From contig NZ_MRCE01000005.1 of assembly GCF_001904725.1 (NCBI RefSeq), forward strand, positions 4,269 through 68,268: DNA of 64,000 bases. Reading direction: 5' to 3'. The number at the start of each line of letters is the position of its first letter. Within the stretch, counting starts at the first letter, position 1. The translations under genes were made by a program, and so were the position numbers. The notes beneath the pieces are model-generated. The model searched no databases. It was not told the origin of the DNA and saw nothing but the letters and a program-made list of their open reading frames with translations. Shown here piece by piece: positions 18,176 to 26,356 of the stretch. This DNA is from Phormidium ambiguum IAM M-71. GTDB taxonomy: Bacteria; Cyanobacteriota; Cyanobacteriia; Cyanobacteriales; Aerosakkonemataceae.

Positions 18176-18778
18176 CTATAGCTGAAACTTAAAGTCATCG
18201 AGAATAAACTGACCATCAAAAGCACAGTAGGTTACTCGACAGATATCAGCTTCGGTAACTGTAATTAGAACGTTCGGTGGAATTGATGAGTCTGAACCTG
18301 CTAAATTTGGCTCAGAAATCTCTACTTCTTTTAATGGTTGATTATCTTGGTTGTAAGCTGTTAATACTAATTTCTGGGAAGTCGTGACAACAGCACTTAC
18401 AGATTTCACTGGTTGGTGAAACACTGCTTCTAACCATCCACTTTTCGGTGCGCCCATGAGCACTGTACCACCAGAGTGAGCCGGAAAAGCGGGATTAGAG
18501 GGACGAATAGCTATGCAATTATTAAATGTAACACCCCTGTTTTGAAATTGGCGATCGACAACTTCAAAACACATCAGGTTGTCAAAATTTAGAAAAACTT
18601 GAGCAGGATTAGTGGCAATACAATCATCAGATGTAGATGTTTCTTGATGCTGTTCAGCAGTCGCCAAATGAGTCAGACCATCAGTTCTTTCATCTATAAG
18701 CAGTTCTATGGCAGCCGATATATCTAACTCACCCTGCTCAGTATTCGATTCCTTAACCATGACGCTATTCAATGTCAT
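18176..18778 (-). CDS. Hypothetical protein with jelly-roll-like domain
   Basis: This 200-residue protein has no signal peptide. The C-terminal 120 residues are strand-rich and include VFLNFDNLMCFEVVDRQFQNRGVTFNNCIAI, SGWLEAVFHQPVKSVSAVVTTS, LVLTAYNQDNQPLKEVEI and a closing DGQFILDDFKFQL. That last motif (FDDF/LDDFKF-type) is common in secreted beta-sandwich domains of cyanobacteria, but here it is cytosolic by prediction. No family name is supported. It faces a 614-bp upstream spacer. Confidence 0.65.
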   Translation of the reverse strand: MTLNSVMVKESNTEQGELDISAAIELLIDERTDGLTHLATAEQHQETSTSDDCIATNPAQVFLNFDNLMCFEVVDRQFQNRGVTFNNCIAIRPSNPAFPAHSGGTVLMGAPKSGWLEAVFHQPVKSVSAVVTTSQKLVLTAYNQDNQPLKEVEISEPNLAGSDSSIPPNVLITVTEADICRVTYCAFDGQFILDDFKFQL

Positions 18779-19392
18779 TGTAATTTCACCTAAAGCGAGT
18801 AATGAATCAATAAGTTGGTTGTTATTAACTCCGATATGAGACTATTGAGAATTTTATAAATAATTCAATTAGCAATAATCACGGAATATAAGATTTTGTT
18901 ATTTCCCGCTAATTTTAGTTGATGCTAATTTATCTATAAAGTTTGCACATAAAATTTTGAGCTAATCCCAACAAAGCAACACATAAATTATTTGTTTGTC
19001 CTTTGAGATTTACAAGTTAAGTACAGATTCAGAGTGTGTACTTCATTATTCTTTAGATTATCATGAAAACAAAGTTCACTTTTTCCGGCTCAATCAGGTC
19101 AATAATGAGTAAATCTCTTTTGCCGCAAGCATTTAACACCTTTTAATTACCTGCAAGATGTCCCAATATTTTACAAAAAATTTACATAATGCTTAGTTAA
19201 ACAGCTATTTCTTTAAATCTTTTTAGAAATAATCAATCAAAAATATAACTTGGGTTAATTCGCCAAAAGATTTTAGAGATTTTTTTTAGGTTATGCAACT
19301 AGATAAAGGTAACTTAATTCCCAACATTATCGTAACGACTCCAGAAAGTTAATTTTACGGATAAAATCAATGAAGTCGTTACGAACAACTGC
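18779..19392. other. AT-rich intergenic region (614 bp)
   Basis: I see no gene, tRNA or clear hairpin family here. It lies between the 3' end of purF and the 5' end of the 200-residue hypothetical gene, both on the minus strand, so it should contain the purF terminator region and the promoter of the hypothetical gene. Confidence 0.5.
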
Positions 19393-20874
19393 TTAACTGA
19401 GTGCTTTTTCCAGAATCAGTTTAGAACGTTTTACTAGTTCAGGAACGGTAACTGGATAATCACCAGTAAAGCAAGCGGAACAGAAATTATCGGGATTTTC
19501 TCCGGTAGCTTTGAGCATTCCTTCCCAGCTAAGATAAGCTAAAGAATCAACTTCTATTTGTTTGGTAATTTCTCCTACCGATTTAGTAGCAGCAATCAAT
19601 TGGTCTTGATTATCTGTATCAATTCCGTAAAAGCAAGGGTGAGTCACTGGGGGTGAAGAGATTCTCATGTGAACTTCGGTTGCACCAGCATCTCTTAAAG
19701 CTTTAACTATTTTCCGGCTTGTGGTTCCCCTGACAATGGAATCATCAACAATAATTACTCGTTTACCATACAAAACATCTTTGAGGGGATTGAGTTTCAT
19801 TCTAATTCCCGTTTCCCGCATTTTTTGGGTTGGTTGAATAAAAGTGCGACCTACGTAGCGGTTTTTAATCAACCCTTCGGCGTAAGGAATTCCTGATGCT
19901 TGGGAAAAACCAATGGCGGCGGGAACGCCGGAGTCTGGGACTCCAATTACAATATCTGCTTCTACAGCTGATTCTGCTGCTAATATTCTGCCAATCCGCA
20001 TCCGATAACTGTAAAGTGTTTCGCCAGACATGATGCTATCTGGTCGAGCAAAGTAAATCATTTCAAAGATACAAAGTTTCGGCTGGGGTTGTTTTGTCCA
20101 GTGGAAGGATGCCAACCCTGCTTCTGTAATCCAAACTAATTCTCCAGGTTCGACATCTCGTAAATATTCTGCGCCAATAATGTCTAATCCACAGGTTTCT
20201 GAGGAGAGAACGTAGCGTACTGGTTCGGTTGGTAAAGTACCGATTACTAAGGGACGAATACCATTAGGGTCGCGCACCCCCATGATTCCTTGAGGGGTGC
20301 CAATGACTAAGCTAAAAGCTCCTTGGCATTGATGAAAAGCTCGGATTGCGCCTTCTAACCAATCGTGTCCTTCGTTGATTTCTTCTGCGATCGCATGAGC
20401 GATCATTTCCGAGTCAGTTGTGGTAAGTAAGTTACAGTCCCTTTCTAGTAATCTTTCCCGTAATGTGGTTGTATTGACAAGATTACCATTATGCGCTAAC
20501 GCAAGCTTCCCTAACCGAGTATTTACAACAGCTGGCTGAGCATTGACCACCCGACTAGAACCTGTTGTCGAGTAGCGAGTGTGACCAACAGCTAAAGTAC
20601 CAGGCAGTTCATTCAGAATTGTTTCACTGAAGACTTGAGAAACCAACCCCATCTCTTTATGTAGATGTACTTGTTCGCCTTCAAAAGTGGCAATTCCTGC
20701 TGATTCTTGACCTCGGTGTTGTAAAGCATACAACCCAAAATAAGTAAGTTTGGCAACATCTTCTTCTGGGGCGTAGAGGCCAAAAACGCCACAAGCTTCT
20801 TCGGGCTTATCTGGGCGATTTTGATTGATTTCAGCAGGATACTCTTCAGAGTCTAGGGAATGGTTGGGAATCAT
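19393..20874 (-). CDS. purF: Amidophosphoribosyltransferase
   Basis: PurF makes 5-phosphoribosylamine from PRPP and glutamine, the committed step of purine synthesis. The 493-residue protein has a 27-residue propeptide before the nucleophile Cys28 (EEA-CGVFGLY), the Ntn glutaminase domain (LQHRGQESAGIATFEG, GHTRYSTTG), and a phosphoribosyltransferase domain with the PRPP loop VIIVDDSIVRGTTS. C-terminal cysteines (DNFCSACFTGDY) are consistent with the Fe-S cluster form. It lies directly downstream of purL on the same strand, with hairpins in the 250-bp gap. Confidence 0.97.
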   Translation of the reverse strand: MIPNHSLDSEEYPAEINQNRPDKPEEACGVFGLYAPEEDVAKLTYFGLYALQHRGQESAGIATFEGEQVHLHKEMGLVSQVFSETILNELPGTLAVGHTRYSTTGSSRVVNAQPAVVNTRLGKLALAHNGNLVNTTTLRERLLERDCNLLTTTDSEMIAHAIAEEINEGHDWLEGAIRAFHQCQGAFSLVIGTPQGIMGVRDPNGIRPLVIGTLPTEPVRYVLSSETCGLDIIGAEYLRDVEPGELVWITEAGLASFHWTKQPQPKLCIFEMIYFARPDSIMSGETLYSYRMRIGRILAAESAVEADIVIGVPDSGVPAAIGFSQASGIPYAEGLIKNRYVGRTFIQPTQKMRETGIRMKLNPLKDVLYGKRVIIVDDSIVRGTTSRKIVKALRDAGATEVHMRISSPPVTHPCFYGIDTDNQDQLIAATKSVGEITKQIEVDSLAYLSWEGMLKATGENPDNFCSACFTGDYPVTVPELVKRSKLILEKALS

Positions 20875-21045
20875 GCTACAGTTTGGCTCCTAAAGTTTTA
20901 GAGATACAGAATCACAAAGACGGCTATGAGAGCAAAAATTTAACGAGAGTTAAACTAACTTAATATCTTCTTAACAATAGCATTGTTAAAAGGTGATAGC
21001 TTTACTACAAGAAGAGATAAGAAAGTTTTTTGTTGTAGGGGCAGA

Positions 21046-21111
21046 TGAGAGCAGATTAATCTGCTCTCACAACAATAAGAATAAATAACAAAACTCGCTT
21101 TGGGAGTTTTG
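21046..21111 (-). terminator. Two hairpins between purL and purF
   Basis: TGAGAGCAGATT pairs perfectly with AATCTGCTCTCA (21046-21069), and CAAAACTC pairs with GAGTTTTG (21089-21111). Both lie just after the purL stop. They may terminate or partly attenuate transcription into purF, but neither has a strong T tract, so this is tentative. Confidence 0.45.
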
Positions 21112-21124
21112 TAGAATTTGAGAA

Positions 21125-24100
21125 CTAAACTGCTAAGCGACGTTCGATTGCGTGATTATAGCGATCGCCTACCACTGCAATGCTAACGTCAATTAATAGC
21201 GTATTGTCAGATGTGAGAATCCGTAAATTTTGATTCGCGTCTCCCACCCTGCCAATTTTTTGCCAATTTGAGCCTAGTTGCTCTTGTAAATAGGATTCCC
21301 AAATTTCGGTCCGATCTTGCAATACCGAAACTAAAATTCTCGCACCACCCTCACCAAACAAAAGATTATCCCAACGCTCACTTTGTTCCTTAGAAACTCC
21401 TAAATTAATTTCCGCGCCCAAGTTACCACTAATGCAAGCTTCTGCCAAAGCTACAGCTAAACCTCCTTCCGCACAATCATGAGCAGAACGTACCCAACCT
21501 TGACGAATACCTTCACGGCAAGCAGCTTGCACAATAAGTTCTAAATCATAGTCTACTTCTGGGGGTTTTCCAGCAATAATACCGTGAATTGCCGCTAAAT
21601 ATTCCGAAGCACCCAGAACAATATTTGATTTTTGATTGGCGATTTTGGATTGTATTGGTATACCTAACAGATAGATAAAATCGCCTTCATTTTGCCAACC
21701 TTGACCGCAAATTTTAGTAAGATCGGGAATGATTCCCACCATGCCAATTACAGGAGTTGGGTAAATTGGTTGGGGGTTTCCTTCACTATCGAGAGTTTCA
21801 TTATAAAGAGAAACATTACCACCAGTTACAGGCGTTTTAAACTCTTTACAAGCTTCCGAAATTCCGCGACAAGCTTCTGCTAATTGCCAATAACCAACAG
21901 GTTTTTCGGGACTACCAAAATTCAGATTATCAGTAACAGCAACAGGTTCTGCACCAACACAACTTAAGTTTCTTGCAGCTTCCGCTACCACTGCTTTTGC
22001 ACCTTCATAAGGGTTAAGGTAAACATAACGGGAATTGCAATCAACTGTTGCCGCCACACCTTTATTTAAAAGTGCTGGATTTACCTCACCTTCTAAAGGA
22101 CGAACCCTAACAACTGCCGCATCTGCACCACCAGGAAATAAAACTGTATTGTTCTGAACTTGATGATCGTATTGGCGATAAACCCAACGTTTTGAAGCAA
22201 TGGAAGGAGTATCTAACAAATTCAAAAGGACATCATTCCAAGTTTGGAAATTACCGGAAATTTCAATTCCTTCACTGGTAGAAACCGGGAGAGTTTCTGG
22301 ACTCCATTCCCAAGCTTTTTTGGCATATTCTGGCGGTTCAGATAACAATTCTCGGTGATAAATTGGTGTATTATCTGCCAAAGCTGTCGCCGGAATTTCC
22401 GCCGCAACTTTACCTTGAAACAGAATTCTGACAATTGGTTCTTCGATTACTGTTCCGGCAACAACTGCTTGTAAATCCCAACGATGGAAGATATCTATTA
22501 ATTCTTGTTCTCTACCTTTATGAGCAACAAATAACATTCTTTCTTGGGATTCTGATAATAGATATTCGTAGGGAACCATTCCCGTTTCTCGCACCGGAAT
22601 TTTATCTAAATCTAATTCAATTCCGACTCCACCTTTAGCTGCCATTTCGGAAGTTGAACAGGTAATTCCGGCTGCACCCATATCTTGTGCGGCGACAACT
22701 GCGCCTGTTTTGAATGCTTCTAAACAAGCTTCTATTAAAGATTTTTCCATAAATGGGTCGCCTACTTGCACGGCGGGCCGATCGTCCATTGAAGCGTCAC
22801 TCAGTTCCGCGCTGGCAAAACTCGCGCCACCCATACCATCCCGTCCAGTCGTAGAACCAACGTATAACACGGGATTGCCAATACCGTTTGCACCAGATTT
22901 TACAATTTCGGGAGTTTCCATTAATCCCATTGCCATTGCATTGACTAAGGGATTTCCCGAATAAGCAGGGTCAAAGTAAACTTCACCGCCAATGGTGGGT
23001 ACTCCGACGCAGTTATGAGTAACAATGCCAGAAGTGGTGACAAAAAGGTGAGTGTTGTCTACTTCAACATCGTAGACATCGCACTCTTCAACCGAGTTAG
23101 TTTCAATGCTTTTAATTTTGACAACTGCTACATCACTTGATGATTGGCGAAAGCGAGGAAAAGAGTACTTTGTTCCGTTGTAGCGAGTTAAAGCTGTAGC
23201 TAACTCGACGGTGCGTTCTTCACTAAAAACTTTAGCTAAGGCGGTAAGTCCAGCAAAGTTACAAACTTCTAATTGCCACAAGGGTAAACGCTGATGAGTG
23301 CGTCCTTGGATTTGTCCTTCACTAGCCGGACGCTGATAAATTAAAGGAATAGCTCCTTGATTTTGAATCAGAGTGACAGCTTGTGCAAATAATTTGTGAC
23401 TAATGGTGGCAAAGGTAATTTTGGCATGACTACCATTGGTGCGTGTTGTCAGGGAACCATCGCCACGAAGTAGACCTTTGAGTGCTTCTTGTTGTAAATA
23501 GTTAGGCCATTGGAAGACAAAGGCGGGAAAAGCTTTGTTGCTTGCTTGAGTACCGCATTGCCAAACGTTTTTTAAGGCATATCCGAGTAGCCAGGAAGTT
23601 GCGTAAACAACAATAGTCGATTGACGTTTTTCGACACAGCCTCGCAATCCCAAAAGCTTTAGTCCGTCTAGTACATCGTTAACGTATTCGGTTTCGTGAA
23701 GAGCAAAGGTGAAAATTATCTTATAGGTGTTGCCGTTTTGCGAAACACATCCCTCGGAGAGATAGTAGCCAAGTAACCGTGCAAATACTTCATCTGGCTG
23801 AATGACTGCTTTGCTATAGTTGGCTTTTCCACTTTTGCGGTAAAGATAAATCTGATTACGAGAGACGTTTAGTAGTGATTCCAACTTGAGAAACTGCCAC
23901 AGCGGGAGTATACCTTTTTTCAGGTAGCGGGAACGATTACAAGCAGAAGGTTCTAGTAATTGTAATGCCCTGCGGATGACATCAGTTGGTTGCCAATTTG
24001 AAGGTAAGGCTACGTAAACGCCTTGACTTTGCGCCTCATCCAAGTAGCTGAGTAAATCTAGTGGTTGAACTGTTTCGCTTTCTGGTAAGGGTAGGTTGGT

Positions 24101-24919
24101 GAGTAAGGGAATTTCATCACCAATGCTTAATGATTGTGCTGGGAGAATATCCCAATTATCATTACGCCGGATAAAACAAGGATGATCTGGTGTTACCGTG
24201 ATTTTACGGCTTAAATTTGTTTTGATAGTTACCAACTGTTGAGTACGTCGTTTGAAGATGCGGCGGACTGGTTGCCAACAACTTTCTAAGGTGTCGGGGT
24301 CTACAGAGAGGGTTTCGACTGAGTTGTTAGCATCTAATTCGGCGGTAGTTTTGCCTGTTGGTAAGCGCGATTCGACAAAGTTACCGATGGTATCAAAATG
24401 TACTCCGTCTTTGTCACGCCAAATAAATGTTTCTTCAGGGACTAAGCAGTTGCCATAATGAGCGATTCCTTCAACTACGCCGCTAAATATTCTCCGAGTT
24501 TTGGCATCTTCTAAATTACCGAAGCGGAGGGAGTTTAACACGGCAATGGGACGCGCACCCATTGTAAAGATATCGCGGAGGATGCCGCCAACGCCTGTGG
24601 CTGCGCCTTGGAATGGTTCGACGGCGGAGGGGTGGTTGTGGGATTCGATTTTAAAGGCTAGTCTTTGTCCGTCGCCTAAGTCTACTACTCCAGCGTTTTC
24701 TCCGGGACCAACGAGGATGCGATCGCCTGTTGTGGGAAACTGTTTTAGTAGGGGTCGGGAATTCTTGTAACAACAGTGTTCTGACCACATGACACCGAAC
24801 ATTCCTAACTCTGCTTTGTTAGGATGGCGACCAAGACGGTTGACGATTTCTTGATATTCTTCTGGTTTTAGACCTTCGGAGGCGATTTCTTCGGGAGAAA
24901 AGGGAGTGTTAGTAAACAT
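21125..24919 (-). CDS. purL: Phosphoribosylformylglycinamidine synthase, intein-containing precursor
   Basis: PurL converts FGAR to FGAM using ATP and ammonia from glutamine. The 1264-residue precursor contains a 479-residue intein, and the extein (785 residues) equals a normal small-type PurL. Extein motifs include [34 protein letters not shown] and, after the intein, [45 protein letters not shown] and [16 protein letters not shown]. Splicing joins HYGN to CVGVPT. I prefer ATG at 24919 (AAGGTTCC upstream, [12 protein letters not shown] start) over the in-frame GTG at 24940. purF follows. Confidence 0.95.
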   Translation of the reverse strand: MFTNTPFSPEEIASEGLKPEEYQEIVNRLGRHPNKAELGMFGVMWSEHCCYKNSRPLLKQFPTTGDRILVGPGENAGVVDLGDGQRLAFKIESHNHPSAVEPFQGAATGVGGILRDIFTMGARPIAVLNSLRFGNLEDAKTRRIFSGVVEGIAHYGNCLVPEETFIWRDKDGVHFDTIGNFVESRLPTGKTTAELDANNSVETLSVDPDTLESCWQPVRRIFKRRTQQLVTIKTNLSRKITVTPDHPCFIRRNDNWDILPAQSLSIGDEIPLLTNLPLPESETVQPLDLLSYLDEAQSQGVYVALPSNWQPTDVIRRALQLLEPSACNRSRYLKKGILPLWQFLKLESLLNVSRNQIYLYRKSGKANYSKAVIQPDEVFARLLGYYLSEGCVSQNGNTYKIIFTFALHETEYVNDVLDGLKLLGLRGCVEKRQSTIVVYATSWLLGYALKNVWQCGTQASNKAFPAFVFQWPNYLQQEALKGLLRGDGSLTTRTNGSHAKITFATISHKLFAQAVTLIQNQGAIPLIYQRPASEGQIQGRTHQRLPLWQLEVCNFAGLTALAKVFSEERTVELATALTRYNGTKYSFPRFRQSSSDVAVVKIKSIETNSVEECDVYDVEVDNTHLFVTTSGIVTHNCVGVPTIGGEVYFDPAYSGNPLVNAMAMGLMETPEIVKSGANGIGNPVLYVGSTTGRDGMGGASFASAELSDASMDDRPAVQVGDPFMEKSLIEACLEAFKTGAVVAAQDMGAAGITCSTSEMAAKGGVGIELDLDKIPVRETGMVPYEYLLSESQERMLFVAHKGREQELIDIFHRWDLQAVVAGTVIEEPIVRILFQGKVAAEIPATALADNTPIYHRELLSEPPEYAKKAWEWSPETLPVSTSEGIEISGNFQTWNDVLLNLLDTPSIASKRWVYRQYDHQVQNNTVLFPGGADAAVVRVRPLEGEVNPALLNKGVAATVDCNSRYVYLNPYEGAKAVVAEAARNLSCVGAEPVAVTDNLNFGSPEKPVGYWQLAEACRGISEACKEFKTPVTGGNVSLYNETLDSEGNPQPIYPTPVIGMVGIIPDLTKICGQGWQNEGDFIYLLGIPIQSKIANQKSNIVLGASEYLAAIHGIIAGKPPEVDYDLELIVQAACREGIRQGWVRSAHDCAEGGLAVALAEACISGNLGAEINLGVSKEQSERWDNLLFGEGGARILVSVLQDRTEIWESYLQEQLGSNWQKIGRVGDANQNLRILTSDNTLLIDVSIAVVGDRYNHAIERRLAV
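23012..24448 (-). mobile_element. PurL intein with LAGLIDADG homing endonuclease
   Basis: The element is 479 codons, in frame. Intein residue 1 is Cys ([10 protein letters not shown]). Block B is TPDHP (T86-x-x-H89). Block F is [16 protein letters not shown]. The end is GIVTHN followed by the +1 Cys of the C-extein, giving the His-Asn-Cys splice junction. Two dodecapeptide endonuclease motifs are intact: LLGYYLSEG (Glu232) and LKGLLRGDG (Asp330). Splicing and homing activity are both plausible. Insertion splits the conserved GNCVGVPT motif of PurL. Confidence 0.95.
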
Positions 24920-25119
24920 GGAACCTTGCACAGTAAGCACAGGCTTAATTTTACCGATCGATCGTACTAATTAGCTGTTTAATCGAGAAAATTTTTAGAG
25001 ATTTTTGTTACTTAATAAAATTTTTCTTAATGTTGGGCGACAATTTGAAAAATTTAGTAAAAATTTCCGATAACTGTAAATTTATTCTGTAGAATAGGGT
25101 AGGTTTTTATAGCCCAACT

Positions 25120-25797
25120 GTGATGTTTTCTCTTCGCAATCTGATTAATCGTAGAGTTTTAGCTGGCATCGTGGCATCAGTGTTAACGGTATCGGTAGCA
25201 TTGATTGTCAAGTCTAATTTGCCAACTGAAGCGCGTTCTAGAATTCATAACACGGAAAGAATCAGTCAGAAGTGGCGAGCGCAGACTAAGCAGAAATACC
25301 GCAATAATTATCGCACTTCTAAGACTAATAGGACTAACTCAGCAGTCAAGAAAGTGCAAAACAATAGAAAATATATTATCTTCAATAATCGATCGTCGTT
25401 AAAAAATAATCCAGTAGCCCAAACAAATAACACCAGAAGAAGAATTAGGATACGTAATTATTCAACTCCAGTTACTAATCGTTTTGGGGCAACTGGCAGG
25501 AGACCATCTTCTACATTATGGCGAGCCGAAATTAAAAGAAGATATGGTATTGGAAATCATCCAACTCCAGTAACTAATAGATTTAATAGATTTGCCAGTT
25601 CTGGGCGTAAATTTGCCAATGAACCTTGGCGGGCTGCAATTAAAAGAACTTACGGTATAGAAAGTTCTTCTACTCCAGTAACAAATCGATTTGGGGCAAC
25701 TGGAAGCAGACCTTCTAGTGAGTTGTGGAGAGCAGAAATTAAGCGTAGATATGGAATTGGAAATGCAATTAGACAACCTGTGGATGAGCCAAGATAA
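25120..25797 (+). CDS. Secreted basic protein with tandem repeats
   Basis: This 225-residue protein starts with a signal/anchor (VLAGIVASVLTVSVALIV) and is otherwise very basic and Asn/Thr/Arg-rich. Residues about 115-215 hold three tandem copies of a 33-38-residue unit with the core TPVTNRF...LWRAEIKRRYGI (the middle copy diverged: PWRAAIKRTYGI). A weaker WRAQTKQKY match lies at about residue 51. I do not recognise the family. An exported repetitive basic protein could bind polyanions or envelope polymers. Starts GTG-ATG; either codon could be used. Confidence 0.7.
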   Translation: MMFSLRNLINRRVLAGIVASVLTVSVALIVKSNLPTEARSRIHNTERISQKWRAQTKQKYRNNYRTSKTNRTNSAVKKVQNNRKYIIFNNRSSLKNNPVAQTNNTRRRIRIRNYSTPVTNRFGATGRRPSSTLWRAEIKRRYGIGNHPTPVTNRFNRFASSGRKFANEPWRAAIKRTYGIESSSTPVTNRFGATGSRPSSELWRAEIKRRYGIGNAIRQPVDEPR

Positions 25798-25840
25798 TAT
25801 TAATTAAGTTTGATTAATTTTGTGGTTCGTTGGCGATCGC

Positions 25841-26060
25841 TCAAGCTTCTTGGTATACCCGTTGACTAATGCGTGCGCCTTGTGCAATTTTTTCGTCTAA
25901 AATATCTTTGACATACTCGTACAGCTGGATGTGTTCCTGTGGTAACTTCTGTATAAACTTCTTGGGGAATAATTACTTGTCCAAAAACATCTCGAAGAAG
26001 ATCAAGTTTTCCTACCTTTGCTAGTTCGCTTAAGGGTGTGGTATCAGAAAAAACTATCAC
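25841..26060 (-). pseudogene. Broken DUF3368/PIN-type toxin
   Basis: The frame opens with GTG overlapping the antitoxin stop and reads MIVFSDTTPLSELAKVGKL and FGQVIIPQEVYTEV, the N-terminus of PIN-like DUF3368 toxins. After HPAVR it shifts frame. The shifted frame reads YVKDILDEKIAQGARISQ and then QRVYQEA before a stop, resembling the family's C-terminus. The catalytic middle is missing, so the toxin should be dead. The coding remnant is about 70 codons against about 155 in intact members. Confidence 0.75.
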
Positions 26061-26291
26061 TTCTTGTATTTGTTCAAGATACGTTTGGCTTGTTCTACTT
26101 CACGTTCTAATTCTTCGCGTTGTTTGATCTGGAAATGGTGAGATATCGTACTTAATCATTAAGTCGGAAAGTTGCCATCTATATATACCTAGCAGTTTTG
26201 CTGCTTTTCCAGCACTGATATCGGCGTGCCGTAATAATGTCATTACATAAGCTTCTTTTGCTTTGTTTTCTGCTTCTAAGACATAGTGAGA
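26057..26291 (-). pseudogene. Frameshifted UPF0175-type antitoxin
   Basis: One frame encodes LEAENKAKEAYVMTLLR, ADISAGKAAKLLGI and YRWQLSDLMIKYDISPF, the UPF0175 helix-turn-helix. Then a one-base shift near 26115 moves to a frame reading REELEREVEQAKRILNKYKK. No start codon is present, since an in-frame stop precedes the remnant. UPF0175 proteins partner DUF3368 PIN toxins, and the 4-bp stop/start overlap with the toxin remnant is typical of such pairs. Confidence 0.7.
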
Positions 26292-26356
26292 TCAATAAAA
26301 GTAAGCTGTTGAGTTTTAGCGATAAAAAGGGCGCTAAAGCTCAACAAATTACTTTT

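Noticed and set aside
21125-24919. The oversized purL reading frame as a gene fusion or misassembly
   Set aside because: The extra segment begins with Cys, ends with His-Asn before Cys and has all splice and endonuclease motifs in order, so it is an intein.
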